From contig BJOX01000291.1 of the NCBI GenBank assembly GCA_009731375.1, positions 675,807 through 702,930 on the forward strand: a stretch of 27,124 nt of DNA, given 5' to 3'. Under the pieces are notes generated by a model. It was not told the origin of the DNA, searched no databases, and worked only from the letters and a program-made list of their open reading frames with translations. The stretch comes from Paulinella micropora. Taxonomy: Eukaryota > Cercozoa > Imbricatea > Euglyphida. Positions within the stretch are counted from its first letter, which is position 1, and each line of letters opens with the position of its first letter. A program made the translations under genes and the position numbers. This document shows, in pieces, positions 1 through 9,846 of this stretch.

Positions 1-1
1 C

Positions 2-1719
2 TGGCTCATCCCATCGGTGGACTTCAGCTTTTTCACCGATGTTCCACACCTCGTCCGGACCTTCGCCCCATGGGAAAGTACCTCCGCCTCCGGTCTACCA
101 CGCACACGCGAAAGCAATGTCTACTTGCACACGGAACCGCGACACTGGTACTGGAAAACCCGTTGGTCACTCCCCCGAAACGAGTCGTTCGATCAAGCCA
201 TTGCAGAATTCAACCAGCACCACCCTACCTTGTTAATGCAGTATTATTGGCCCCCGCGCAATTCTGCACATGACATGGACCCCCGAACCTTTCGGGACTT
301 CACCCATGGCCTTGCTCTCATCGCCGACTGCAACGAACCCCTGGGTGTCATCAACACTGAAGCTATGTGTCTGTTCCGCACTGGAGACCCAACGGCCCCA
401 AGGATGACTCGTCGCGGCTCACTTCGACTTTCAAAGACCGAGTTGGTTAAGATCCTCAACATCCAGCAAGGTGCTACCATGATGTCACAACTCCATAAGC
501 ACAACGTGACAGCAGTCATTTTCCATAATTCAGCCCGCAGAATGGCCGAAACACCGCCCAGCTCGTCGCCTCCTCTCTAGTCGGCCCTAACGTCGAGCCC
601 ACTGGCGACATCAGCTACTTCCGAGCAGGAATGGCTTACGATCCTGTCCGGCGCCCGTGGGGATATAGATCTTCATATCTCGGCTTACTTGTGGGAGCGA
701 ACCCCAATGCCTCTCCCTTGGCAGCCGTCCTTGAAGGCCAACTTTTATTCCCCTGGTGCAGCATGGAGGACCCAGAACCGAGACACATGTACTTCAACCC
801 ACCAGTTGAAGACAGACCGTACACGCGCCGCGTCTTCCGTCTCCCGACTCGCGAACGCTGCTTCGCCTTGCAACACTACTTCCACCGTCTTCCATGTAAT
901 GACCCGATTTGGTTCAAACTCACCGCCATGGATCACTACTATGACGAAGGCAGGGAAGATATAGGGATAGACACGGTTCGGGAACGATCTTACGAATGCA
1001 TCGTGGATTTGCCACTCAGCTTCTTCGACAATCGTAGCATCACAGCCTACTACACAGACTCACAGGACGCACCATTCCTGATCCAGTTCTTCGTTTTCGG
1101 CAACTACATGGGACACGCAGACTTCATCAAAAGGAGTTGTGGATTCTCCGACCTGAACGACTCTGAAACCCGCGAATACCTTCAACGGGCTCCCAACTGG
1201 AACGCCTTGCTCCACACCCCGGACGTCATGAATACATTCACATGTAAGTTCCACTGGGTACGCTACGATCATGTCCCATAGCATCTAGCCCAGTACTTCT
1301 TCATGGTCGCTGGAAGCGAAACCGGACGTCGATTCAGTAGGGAGATCCACGTCGTCCAACACCCCCACCACACTGTCCCATGCTCAACGGACATCATCAA
1401 TCCGTATTCTCGTGACAAGCGTCTTCGAGGTTACCCCTATGGAGTCCCGGTTGTCCGAAAACAACCGTNNNNNNNNNNCGGAGTCCCAGTTGTCCGAAAA
1501 CAACCGTCAGAACAGGAACATCTACATTTTGGAGAGTGGGAAGCTGCACTCCGATACTTTCGAGAACGCCTACAAACAGGACATGACAAGATAAAGTGCA
1601 CGCTGTTATGCGCGACAAATATGAAAGTTTTGAAAAATCATGAATATACTACCAAAACGATAGATTATAACGCACTGAAGATATATTTAAAAGAATTTCA
1701 AAAAAAATTAAATTTCTAA
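2..1719 (+). pseudogene. Disrupted unknown protein gene, 5' partial
   Basis: I do not recognise this family. The reading frame is already open at the window edge, so the true start lies outside. It runs in frame 2 to a stop at 578-580. A second frame opens at 529 and continues with similar, sensible protein composition (aromatic-rich, many Pro, Arg and His) to a TAG at 1279-1281, then onward in the same frame to 1719. The change of frame near 529-580 fits a single-base deletion. The codons favour C at third position, unlike the AT-rich DNA that follows. The part after about 1600 is AT-rich and may be read-through into non-coding sequence. A 10-N gap with duplicated flanks lies inside. No signal peptide, membrane segment or known motif was seen. 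It is either a pseudogene or a real gene damaged by assembly errors. Confidence is moderate that it was coding and low for its extent. Confidence 0.45.
1441..1507 (+). other. 10-N gap flanked by near-identical 28-bp copies
   Basis: Bases 1441-1468 and 1480-1507 are the same 28 bp except for one G/A difference, with ten Ns and one C between them. This is what an assembler leaves when two overlapping contig ends are joined as a fixed-size gap. The copies start 39 bp apart (13 codons), so collapsing them would keep the surrounding reading frame. The gap is therefore probably not real sequence. Confidence 0.75.
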
Positions 1720-3160
1720 CCGTTACAACTGTTTCTTAACGGTTTTGTCATCCTCTTGTTTTCAGGTTGTATTGTGTTGTCAAGTTAATGCTTTGTTTCT
1801 CTTTGTTTTTATGGTGTTTTACATAAAAATTAATGTAAATTTTATTTAACTGATTAAATTTCAATAATATTAAGTGAAGTTCAAGTTCAAATTCAAATAT
1901 GACTTGAAAATTTTCAAGTTGTAGTATTAAGTGACTACTCAGTCAACTTGCGTCAAACTTTCTATGCTTTGATTTTCTTTGTATTTTTCATAAAAATTAA
2001 TGTAACTTTATTCATTTTATTAAATTTCAATAATATTAAGTGAAGTTCAAATTCAAATTCAAATATGACTAGAAAATTTTCAAGTTGACAGGATATACAG
2101 GAAGCTCAGGCTACCGTCGTGACATGAGAACTTGCTGTAAAGAACAAAAGTTTTCAGAACATGTTGATACTTTGTAAAATCAAAGTAACATACTTGTTTC
2201 GATAAGTTATGAAAAAAGTTAAAAAAAAATTGAATTGCTAGCCGTTACAACTGTTTTTTTACTGTTTAGCTGATTTTTGGTAACTCAGCCTACAGTTTTT
2301 GGTTTGAAAGTTTTGTTACTTTTGTTTGGTTTTTCTTCGAAATTTCATACAACGTGACTATGTTTTATTTAATACATATTATGATTTAATAATATTCTTT
2401 TGAACTAAATTGAATTTTCAAATTTGAATTCAAATTCAACTTGAAAATTTCAAGTAGTACGATACAGGACTAACTTACTGACAAGATTCCGTACAAGAAA
2501 AAAATAATACATAAAAATAATGAATATACTACCAAATTGAAAGATTTTAATGTATTTTAACTATTTTAAACAAAAAATTAAAAAAATTAAATTTCTAGCA
2601 GTTACAGCTGTTTTTCGACCGTTGGCAATTTATTGGCTAGATAGTGATTTTGGGTTTCCTGAGCTTAGTTTTTCTTTGTTTTTATGTTGTTTTACATCAA
2701 AATCAATGTACTTATATTTGATTTATTAAATTCTAATGATATTACTTCAATTCAAATTCAAATTCAAATGTGACTAGAAAATTTTCGAGTTTGTTACTGG
2801 TGGCAGCCACTCACTTATAATCGTTATACGACAGGATACAATAATGCAAGAAAAAGTGTAAGAAAGGCTAATTATATTATTTTCATCACAATATTTTTAA
2901 AAGTTTTAAAAATTTGAATTTCCAACAGTTATAAGAGTTATTTTTATTTTGAACTGTTTTTGTTCTGCTTCAAGTAATATTGTATTTCTTTTGTTTTTAA
3001 AGTTTGGTTTGTTTTTGTTCTTTTCTCTTTGTTTTTATGTTGTTTTACATCAAAATCAATATAATTTTATTTATTTTATTAAATTTTAATAATGTTAAGT
3101 GAAATTCAAATTCAAATTCAAATTTAACTTGAAAAGTTTCAAGTTGTACTATTAATACAA
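1698..3160. repeat. AT-rich degenerate tandem repeat (satellite-like)
   Basis: This gene-free stretch repeats the same blocks in the same order. A block containing GTTACAACTGTTT or a variant begins each unit near 1722, 2239, 2596 and 2928. It is followed by a T-rich block (TTTGTTTTTATGTTGTTTTACAT-like, near 1805, 2690 and 3040). Then come runs of AAATTCAAATTC and a palindrome related to ACTTGAAAATTTTCAAGT at 1902-1919, 2068-2085, 2439-2455, 2773-2790 and 3127-3144. Unit spacing is roughly 330-360 bp, with one shorter internal duplication of about 165 bp near 1870-2085. The copies are clearly diverged. It may be a satellite or nested non-autonomous elements. No coding signal was seen. Confidence 0.7.
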
Positions 3161-3309
3161 GATTCCCATGCAAGAAACTCAAGTTATGATTTTTGAAAAA
3201 TAATAAAGTCATATGAGTATACTAAAACGCAAGATCTTTAGCTCGCTTTTATCTCCTGAACTAAAACGTTTTCAAAAAGTATGAAATTATAGCAAACAAC
3301 AGCAAAGAC

Positions 3310-3487
3310 AATCAGTAAATTCACACATGCATGCACTACATATGCACATGCTGCACAAACACATAAATACAGCCATACATACACACATGCATACATGCAT
3401 GCATACATGCATACATACATACATACATACGTACGTACATACATAGACACATACATATGTACATACGTACATTCATACATACGTACA

Positions 3488-3518
<31 letters not shown>

Positions 3519-3684
3519 GCATACATACATACATATGCACATACATATGCACATACATACATACAAACATACATACAAACATACATACATACATACACAC
3601 ATACATGCATACGTATACATGCATACATACATACATACATATGACACGTACGCGTGTACATACATAATGTATACATATATATAA

Positions 3685-3715
<31 letters not shown>

Positions 3716-3887
3716 GTACATACATACATACATGCATACATACATACATGCATGCACTAGCTAGATGCATGCATGCATGCATGCATGCATACATACGTAT
3801 ACATACATACATACATACATACATACATACATACATACATACATACATACATGTACATACACATAAATACGTACATACATACAAATG
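3310..3887. repeat. ACAT tetranucleotide microsatellite array
   Basis: About 575 bp are dominated by ACAT/CATA units, with interspersed ATGC and ACGT variants and a pure ATGC run near 3763-3788. All frames on both strands stay open (Met-Tyr-Val-Cys or His-Thr-Tyr-Ile repeats), which is a product of the repeat and not a gene. Confidence 0.95.
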
Positions 3888-4338
3888 GGTTGATCAGACA
3901 AGTTAGGCTGCTTTCAGGAAACAAAGGATTTGAGTGAGGAAATAGAGAAAAAAAAATCATGCTTGTAAAACTTTGCAAAACTTTCACGATGTTTGGCATG
4001 CCTGCAAGCGTGAAACAAGACACAAAAAAGCCAAGCAAAAACAACGTATAAAGAGGCAAGAATTGAATGAAACAAATAAACCAGGCAGTGGCTTCAAATC
4101 TGAGCTGATCTGCTGTCAGACTGTGCAAAAGTTTTGCTTAGCATATTTGTTCATTTGAGCTCATTGTGCATGGGAAAGTTAAGGAAAAACAAGCAGACAA
4201 AAAGGAAATGGAAAGAACAACTTGGGACAGAGCAAATAGACTTGTGAAAGGCATGACGCAATAAGAGCAAAGAGACAAGGGACGACAACTTTTAGACCAT
4301 CTGAGAGACAAATTTTCAGAAAATTTGCACCCACAAAC
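3888..4338. other. Intergenic, nothing recognised
   Basis: This is unique, A-rich sequence between the ACAT array and the inverted repeat. Only short open frames without convincing composition are present. I see no RNA gene or clear regulatory site. Confidence 0.5.
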
Positions 4339-4460
4339 AGGAAGCACGCAGCTGTCCGGCCAAAAATCTGTTTACAAAAAAGGCAGCAGGTCCAGGAAAG
4401 ATTGGTGAGTGGTGCCCCCTAGGAGCATCGAAGTTTTAGCCGGACAGCTGCGTGCTTCCT
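4339..4460. repeat. 122-bp inverted repeat with 22-bp perfect arms
   Basis: The arm at 4339-4360 is the exact reverse complement of 4439-4460. After one mismatch the match continues for four A:T pairs inward (4362-4365 with 4434-4437). A weaker match continues outside the arms around CACCC / GGGTG. The spacer is about 70 bp. The structure could be a short MITE-like element or a transcribed hairpin. No target-site duplication could be assigned. Confidence 0.75.
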
Positions 4461-4658
4461 TTTTTGGGTGAACTGGCGAATCGGTGAGCACCCAAACGGC
4501 CACCTTATGGACAAGTTGTGGCGCTTCAGCGATCAGGGTAAACGCTGCCTGCAAACCGCCTGTCATGCCTTCACTTCTGTGATGTTTTGTATGCTCACGC
4601 ATTGTTTTTTCTATCTTTTTGTACGAGACCTTCGATCGTGGGGCGCGCGGCAGAGGTG

Positions 4659-4925
4659 ATGGATCACCTCGTCCTGCAGGTAAGCAATTTTAAGGTTGTT
4701 TTTGAAATGTAGGTGTCAGCCGCTTCTCGACGTGCCCCAAGCCTGTTCTCCGCAAAGGGTACTCGTTTGTGGCTTGATTCTTCAGAATCTTTGTCTAAGT
4801 GCCCAGCTATAGGGTACCCCTCGGCCTGGAGCGAGGTACTCGTATTTCCTGTGTATGATGTTTGTTTGAGTAGGTGCTCAAATGGATCACCTTGTCCTGC
4901 AGGTAAGCAATTGTAATGTTGTTTT
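4659..4925 (+). repeat. Pair of 44-bp direct repeats containing a splice donor
   Basis: Bases 4659-4702 and 4882-4925 match apart from about three substitutions. Each starts ATGGATCACC and contains CTGCAG followed by GTAAGCAATT. The copies are 223 bp apart. The second copy lies in a different reading frame from the first relative to the open frame between them, so this is not a simple in-frame exon duplication. Confidence 0.7.
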
Positions 4926-4937
4926 GCTTTTTTACAG
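4659..4937 (+). CDS. Possible spliced gene fragment with two very short introns
   Basis: The ATG at 4659 begins a seven-codon exon ending in CAG at 4679, followed by GTAAGC. A GT...TAG segment at 4680-4712 is 33 nt, and its last codon is an in-frame TAG. Removing it joins the short exon in frame to about 63 codons of plausible sequence (4713-4902, Ser-rich N-terminus, several Cys near the end). A second GTAAGC donor at 4903 and a pyrimidine-rich ...TTTTTTACAG acceptor at 4937 define a 35-nt candidate intron. Beyond it the sequence enters the long pyrimidine tract, so the gene, if real, is cut off. The same region also has an open frame on the minus strand. Protein family is unknown. This is an inference from splice-like signals only. 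Confidence 0.25.
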
Positions 4938-5780
4938 TACCCATTCCTTTCTTTCTTTCTTTTCTCTCTTCCTCTCTTTTCTCTCTTTTCTTTCTTTTTT
5001 ATTTTCTTTTTTTCTATTTCTTCTCTTTTCTTTCTTTCTTTCGATCTCTCTCTCTCTCTCTCTTCTTTTCTCTTCTTTCCGCCTTTTTTTTCTTTTCTCT
5101 TTCTCTTGCCCTTACACTTGGTAATCTTTCTCTCTTTTTTTTCTTCTTTTCTCTCCTTTCTTTTCTTTTTCTTTTTTTCTTCTTTTTCTTCTTTTTCTTC
5201 TTCTTCTTTTTTCTTCTTTTTCTTCTTCTTTTTCTTCTTCTTTTTCTTCTTTTTCTTTTTTTTCTTCTTTTTCTTCCTTTTTTTCTTTTTCTTCTTCTTT
5301 TTCTTCTTTTTCTTCTTTTTCTTCTTTTTCTTCTTTTTCTTCTTTTTCTTCTTCTTCTTCTTCTTCTTCTTCTTTTTCTTCTTTTTTTCTTCTTCTTTTT
5401 CTTCTTTTTTTTTCTTCTTGTTCTTCTTGTTCTTCTTTTGCTTCTTTTTCTTCTTCTTTTTCTTCTTCTGTTTCGTTTTCTTCTTTTTCTTCTTCTTATT
5501 TCTTCTTTTTTTCTTTTTTTCTTTCTTCAAGTGTCTTTCTTTCTTTTTTTCCTTTCTTTCTTTTTCTTTCTTTTTCTTTTTTTTTTCTTTTTTCTTCTTT
5601 TTCTTTTTTGTTTTCTTTTTCTTCGTTTTCTTTTTCTTTTTAAAATTCTTCTTCTTCTTCTTCTTCTTCTTCTTCTTCTTCTTCTTCTTCTTCTTCTTCT
5701 TCTTCCGGCCTTCTTCTACTTTTTCCTCTTCCTGCCTTCTCAAGTTCTTCATTCTTCTTTTCTTTCTTTCTTCTCAATAT
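4938..5780. repeat. Long polypyrimidine tract (TTTTTCTTC-type)
   Basis: About 830 bp of the plus strand are nearly pure T and C. The units include CTTT, CT, TTTTTCTTC and, at about 5645-5705, roughly twenty uninterrupted TTC triplets (GAA on the other strand). Only scattered G or A bases interrupt it. The long open frames across it (Phe/Leu/Ser or Lys/Glu) are artefacts of composition. Confidence 0.95.
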
Positions 5781-7143
5781 TCTCTTGCACATGCTACTAA
5801 TCTTTCTTTTGTGGCTCGACAATACATATGCACTTCATATTATCCCGAGCCCGTGATTACTTTAATAATTTTATTGATTTGATAGTACAGTAGTTTACTT
5901 ACGAGACCTCGGCTGAGGTGTCATTTTAATGTGTGAACTACTTTTTTCCACTAACGACTTTTGATAATTAAGAATGCTTGCTTTTCGTAGCAAAAAAAAA
6001 AAAACATGTAAGTGAAATAAAATAAATTTAAAGATGTCGGGTAATAATCTATTAATTTCCATGACTGTTGATTACCGGAGTAAAATCTTGAACATGTATT
6101 AATATGTATATGTTAAAATTGTAGGCATCACCCCCCGGATAGCTGGTAAAAAGTACCTTTTCCTGGTGACAGGTGCACCAGCTTGTTTTTCAGTATTATT
6201 TGTCCGGATTGGACCTGATGCCATTTTATTCCTGGTCTGTTGCAGTTTTCCTTTTTGGCTTCACTGAGCTAATACAACGAGACATCATTCTCATTCTTGA
6301 GGACTGTGTTTGGTTGTATTACCGACTTTTTTTCGAGCTATCGTTGGGGGCATTACATTTGGAGTCCACATCACTAGGGTGATTTCTTTCTGCTTTGCCA
6401 CACAGGCAACAGAGTGAATTTTCACTGACCTGTCTCACACGGGGACGTCAGACGAAAACAAATACTCCAACACAGCTCCCTCATAACTCTTTCACAAAAC
6501 AAATAATTTGATTGGTCTCAAGCAGGTGTCTCGTACCCTCTAGCCCAATCAGTATCTGTGTGCTCACAAGGAGACATCAGATACAAACTCTCTGTCGTTC
6601 TTGCTGTTCTCACACAGAGACCAAGAAGAAGGAGGTGGACAGAAGAGTGAAGGAACACACACAAAACACAAACAAGCATAGGGACAGGAGCACAACACTC
6701 TACCCTTCTAGTTTGTGCATTTATCTGCATTATCTCACACATACGTCAGAGTATTTTTGCAAATCTCTGATCGTTTTCTAAAGGTAGGTCTGAGAACCTA
6801 TCCGACCGACTGTCGACTTCTCAAGGAGAGCTTTTCTAGCTTCTCTATTACTATCTGTGTGTAGGTCCAAGTGCCTCATACTAGATACAATATAGAAAAG
6901 AAGGAGGAGAAAGTAATCTGAGTAAGGAGAACAAGAAATCGGAGAAAGTCTCAAAGACTATTTTTCTCAAACAAAAACAAACATACAAACAGTGTTTCAT
7001 AGAGGACAGGGAATCTTATCCTACCCTCTCTATTAGTTTCTCTCTTCACTAGTCAATCGACTGAAGGAGGAACAGAACACAAACGAACAAAAACCAAACA
7101 TAGGAGCTGACACTGTCCTCCTGTTGATCACTACTACGACATC
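5781..7143 (+). other. Upstream region and probable 5' leader of the retroelement
   Basis: No convincing gene lies here. From about 6400 onward the sequence contains three loosely similar segments (CTCACACGGGGACGTCAGA-like, near 6434, 6561 and 6734). A splice-donor-like AAAGGTAGGT lies near 6780, and TATTAG/ACTAG acceptor-like sites lie near 7037-7054, so an intron in the gag leader is possible but unproven. I searched by eye for a copy of the sequence after pol (15662-15960) and found none, so a 5' LTR is not supported. No tRNA primer-binding site was recognised. Confidence 0.35.
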
Positions 7144-9846
7144 ATGTCGACAGAGACCGCCGAAGTGAGTGAATTCTCGGAGGCAGATCAAAGAAGAGAA
7201 GAAGAAGAAGCAGGAGGAGGAGGAGGAGGAGGAAGAGGATTGAATGAAGGAGGAGGAGGAGGATTGAAAGAAGGAGGAGGAGGAGATGAAGGAGTAGGAG
7301 GAGGAGTAGAAGAGGGCTGGGATGATGAAGGAAGATATGGAGGAGACGAAGATGAAGGAGGATTTGAACAAGAAGAGACGGGAGGAGGAGGACCATATGG
7401 TAATCCCTTACCACCTGCCCACACGGGAGGAGGAGGACGAAAAATGATCGACTTGATTCATAGTGATGGAGAGGAGATCACAGTGGAGGAACAGCAGTGG
7501 GTGCAAGACCACTATGACCTCACTAAAGAAGAGTTTGATAACAAGATGGGGGTAGAGAAGGACACCTATGTGTGGATCCCTCAGGATCAAAGCAGAGAGA
7601 AAAGTCGTGCTAAAAAGGATGTCTATATCCTATTATCAAACACAGCACAGCTCCTCGGCAAACTGGTCTCTGATCCAGAAGAGAGAAAGAAGATACAGCA
7701 TATCAAGTTTGGGGACACACACACCCACCTTGAATTACTCGATGCTATCTTTGGGGTGTACACTCAAACCCTGATTTGGGAACGTACATACGGCCCACGA
7801 TGTGAGGGTTACCTCCAGTACACAAACCCAAGAGCAACGGCCAGATTCCTCGCGACTGGTCAGGAGGCAGTCGATGTAACAAAAATGAAGACCAATCTGG
7901 GTTCGAAAAACTCGAGTGGCATATTTCATTTTTTTACAATGGAAATAAAGGCCTTGGAGGAGGGGAAGGCAGAGATGGAAAAAAGCATTAAGGCAGCAGG
8001 AGAAACTCATCCTGTGATTGATGAGTTAGAGAAGACCGACAGAGTTCTGACCAAGATCAGACTGTTGATGGGTGCGTTACTGCACAAGGAGGCATGGAAG
8101 AGATGGATTCCTACCAAGGATCACTCTGTCCTTAAATCACTTAGTAACGCACCACCGGTCGCCAACAAAGCAGGTGTTGACCAATATGTGGAGAAATATA
8201 ATTTTCTCAGATCTGCTTCTGAATTGGTGGCCTTTATCACTCATGCTCAAAAGCTGGTGATATCTGAGAAGAAGAAGGCGAAAGAGAATGAGGAGTTCGA
8301 GAAGACGATGAGACTGGAAAGAATGAAAGCAAAAGTGAGTGGTGCAAAGACACACCCTCCGACATATTTGACCCCACCAGCTCCTGCCCCACCAGCCCCT
8401 GCACCCTCGGGCTCAACTACGGTGGTGGTCACAAACACGGAGAAGAAGGACAGACAGAACATCATAAATGCCTTCAAGGGGAAGAAAGGAGGAGTGGCAA
8501 GTCTCATGCTATATGCCAAGACGAGCTCAGACAAAGACTCTGATGCTTCGCTTTTGAGCAAGCTCAAAGAGATCAATGCCTGCATGAAGGCTTTTCCTTG
8601 CGACGAAACGCAGGAATACGAGGCCCTTGTTACTGTTTTTGACCAATCTCTAGTCTCGGAGGGATTTGATCTGACACAGTACAAGTTTTTGAGAAAGAAG
8701 GAGGAGATTAAGAGAAACAATGCAACAGGCCTAGACGCTCAGTGTGAACTGGCGGTGGCCACACTCATTTCATATTTTCAATCTCATGGATACCAGCATC
8801 TCTGCACTGGTACTCTCATAGGATTTGAAATCTTTGAGACAGTGGCGATGAGTTTGAGGAGTGCTGTTGGCTTGGCGGCGACCCTTACGGAGGTAGTTTC
8901 CTCCTATGGGCTATTCTATGGCCGCAAGTCGATCATCCTCTATTTCTTTTCGGCGTTACACACAGTTAACCCGAGTAAGCTTACTCAGCTCATACAACAA
9001 TGCTCGACGTTTAGCTCAGTGAAGTCCAAGAACTTCCTCGAGACACACGTGTTCGAAAATACGGTTCAAAGCGTTGCTCCGTCAGCACTGTTTCAAGAAG
9101 TGATGAGTGCATGCTCAAACATGGACTCGCTCACGGAGGCACATACGGCACAGGCAGGCGGTGTACCTGTTGGCGCACAAGCCACGTACACAAACAGAGT
9201 TGCCGGTTGGAAGAGACAGAGAGAGCCAGACCTGAAGACCGCATGTTGGAGGTGGTTCGCGGGCTTGCAGTGTAAGGCACAGATGGAGAACAGAGACTGC
9301 TCTTTCAATCATGATAGGCAGAACCCAACAGCAAGGGCAAATTTTCTGAGCAGGACGGAAGGCAAGGAACCGGGCCTTTTCAATATGCTTCAGATTGCCG
9401 CTGTGAACGAAGGTTGGTATGCCAATATGTGTGATGATGAGGAGTTACGAGAGGCAATCATTACCTACATGAAGAGGATGAAGGAGAAGAAGGAGGAAAG
9501 GGAGAGACAAAAGAACTTAAAGGCCTCTCAAAGAGGACGAGAAGGAGGAGCAGGAGCAGGAGGAGGAGGAGGAGGAGGAGGAGGAGGACGAGGACGAGGA
9601 ACATGGAGAGGAGCCTCGAGGTGGCAGGGAACCCCTCAGAGAGGAAGAGGAGGAGGTCGGGGATATACCCCTTATGGAGGGAGAGCTGTTCGAGCTCCAG
9701 CCCCCCCACCCAGAGGAGGAGGAGGCTCGTGGGCAAGCTCCAACCCAAATTTCGGTCGAGCTCAGGCCTACAACACTGCCTCGGAGACCGATACGTCATC
9801 CTACCCGGACACTACTCAAGGTAATCGTTTCGAGGTGGTGGAATGA
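7144..9846 (+). CDS. gag: Gag-like protein with CCCH finger and RGG tail
   Basis: This 900-aa protein starts at ATG 7144 and precedes the protease-Pol frames, which identifies it by position as Gag, the structural protein that would package element RNA. Residues about 20-105 are Gly/Glu-rich, encoded by GGA repeats. Residues 110-690 are mostly helical, with a charged coiled-coil-like stretch and a Pro-rich linker near 400-425. Residues C701, C710, C719 and H723 form a C-x8-C-x8-C-x3-H arrangement, closer to an RNA-binding CCCH finger than to the usual CCHC knuckle (C-x2-C-x4-H-x4-C), which I do not see. A Lys/Glu helix and an Arg-Gly-rich tail (about 795-870) follow, fitting nucleic-acid binding. 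It ends in UGA with CTG following, and the frame stays open beyond. It is much longer than most Ty3-type Gags. The role is inferred from context and not from recognised capsid homology. Confidence 0.75.
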   Translation: MSTETAEVSEFSEADQRREEEEAGGGGGGGRGLNEGGGGGLKEGGGGDEGVGGGVEEGWDDEGRYGGDEDEGGFEQEETGGGGPYGNPLPPAHTGGGGRKMIDLIHSDGEEITVEEQQWVQDHYDLTKEEFDNKMGVEKDTYVWIPQDQSREKSRAKKDVYILLSNTAQLLGKLVSDPEERKKIQHIKFGDTHTHLELLDAIFGVYTQTLIWERTYGPRCEGYLQYTNPRATARFLATGQEAVDVTKMKTNLGSKNSSGIFHFFTMEIKALEEGKAEMEKSIKAAGETHPVIDELEKTDRVLTKIRLLMGALLHKEAWKRWIPTKDHSVLKSLSNAPPVANKAGVDQYVEKYNFLRSASELVAFITHAQKLVISEKKKAKENEEFEKTMRLERMKAKVSGAKTHPPTYLTPPAPAPPAPAPSGSTTVVVTNTEKKDRQNIINAFKGKKGGVASLMLYAKTSSDKDSDASLLSKLKEINACMKAFPCDETQEYEALVTVFDQSLVSEGFDLTQYKFLRKKEEIKRNNATGLDAQCELAVATLISYFQSHGYQHLCTGTLIGFEIFETVAMSLRSAVGLAATLTEVVSSYGLFYGRKSIILYFFSALHTVNPSKLTQLIQQCSTFSSVKSKNFLETHVFENTVQSVAPSALFQEVMSACSNMDSLTEAHTAQAGGVPVGAQATYTNRVAGWKRQREPDLKTACWRWFAGLQCKAQMENRDCSFNHDRQNPTARANFLSRTEGKEPGLFNMLQIAAVNEGWYANMCDDEELREAIITYMKRMKEKKEERERQKNLKASQRGREGGAGAGGGGGGGGGGRGRGTWRGASRWQGTPQRGRGGGRGYTPYGGRAVRAPAPPPRGGGGSWASSNPNFGRAQAYNTASETDTSSYPDTTQGNRFEVVE

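Noticed and set aside
3238-3884. Several open frames of 90-180 codons across the ACAT array on both strands
   Set aside because: They are Met-Tyr-Val-Cys and His-Thr-Tyr-Ile repeats produced by a stop-free tetranucleotide. All frames are open and no unique coding sequence is attached.
3310-3887. CRISPR-like or telomeric array
   Set aside because: There is no spacer-repeat alternation and the unit is a plain tetranucleotide, not a telomere type.
4664-5882. Long Lys/Glu-rich (minus) and Phe/Leu-rich (plus) frames over the pyrimidine tract
   Set aside because: They are composition artefacts. The unique part on the minus strand (4664-4916) competes with a splice-consistent plus-strand reading and has no recognisable domain.
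6173-6382. 69-codon frame with hydrophobic residues upstream of gag
   Set aside because: Starts at GTG, is short and has no conserved pattern. It may be part of the element's 5' leader.
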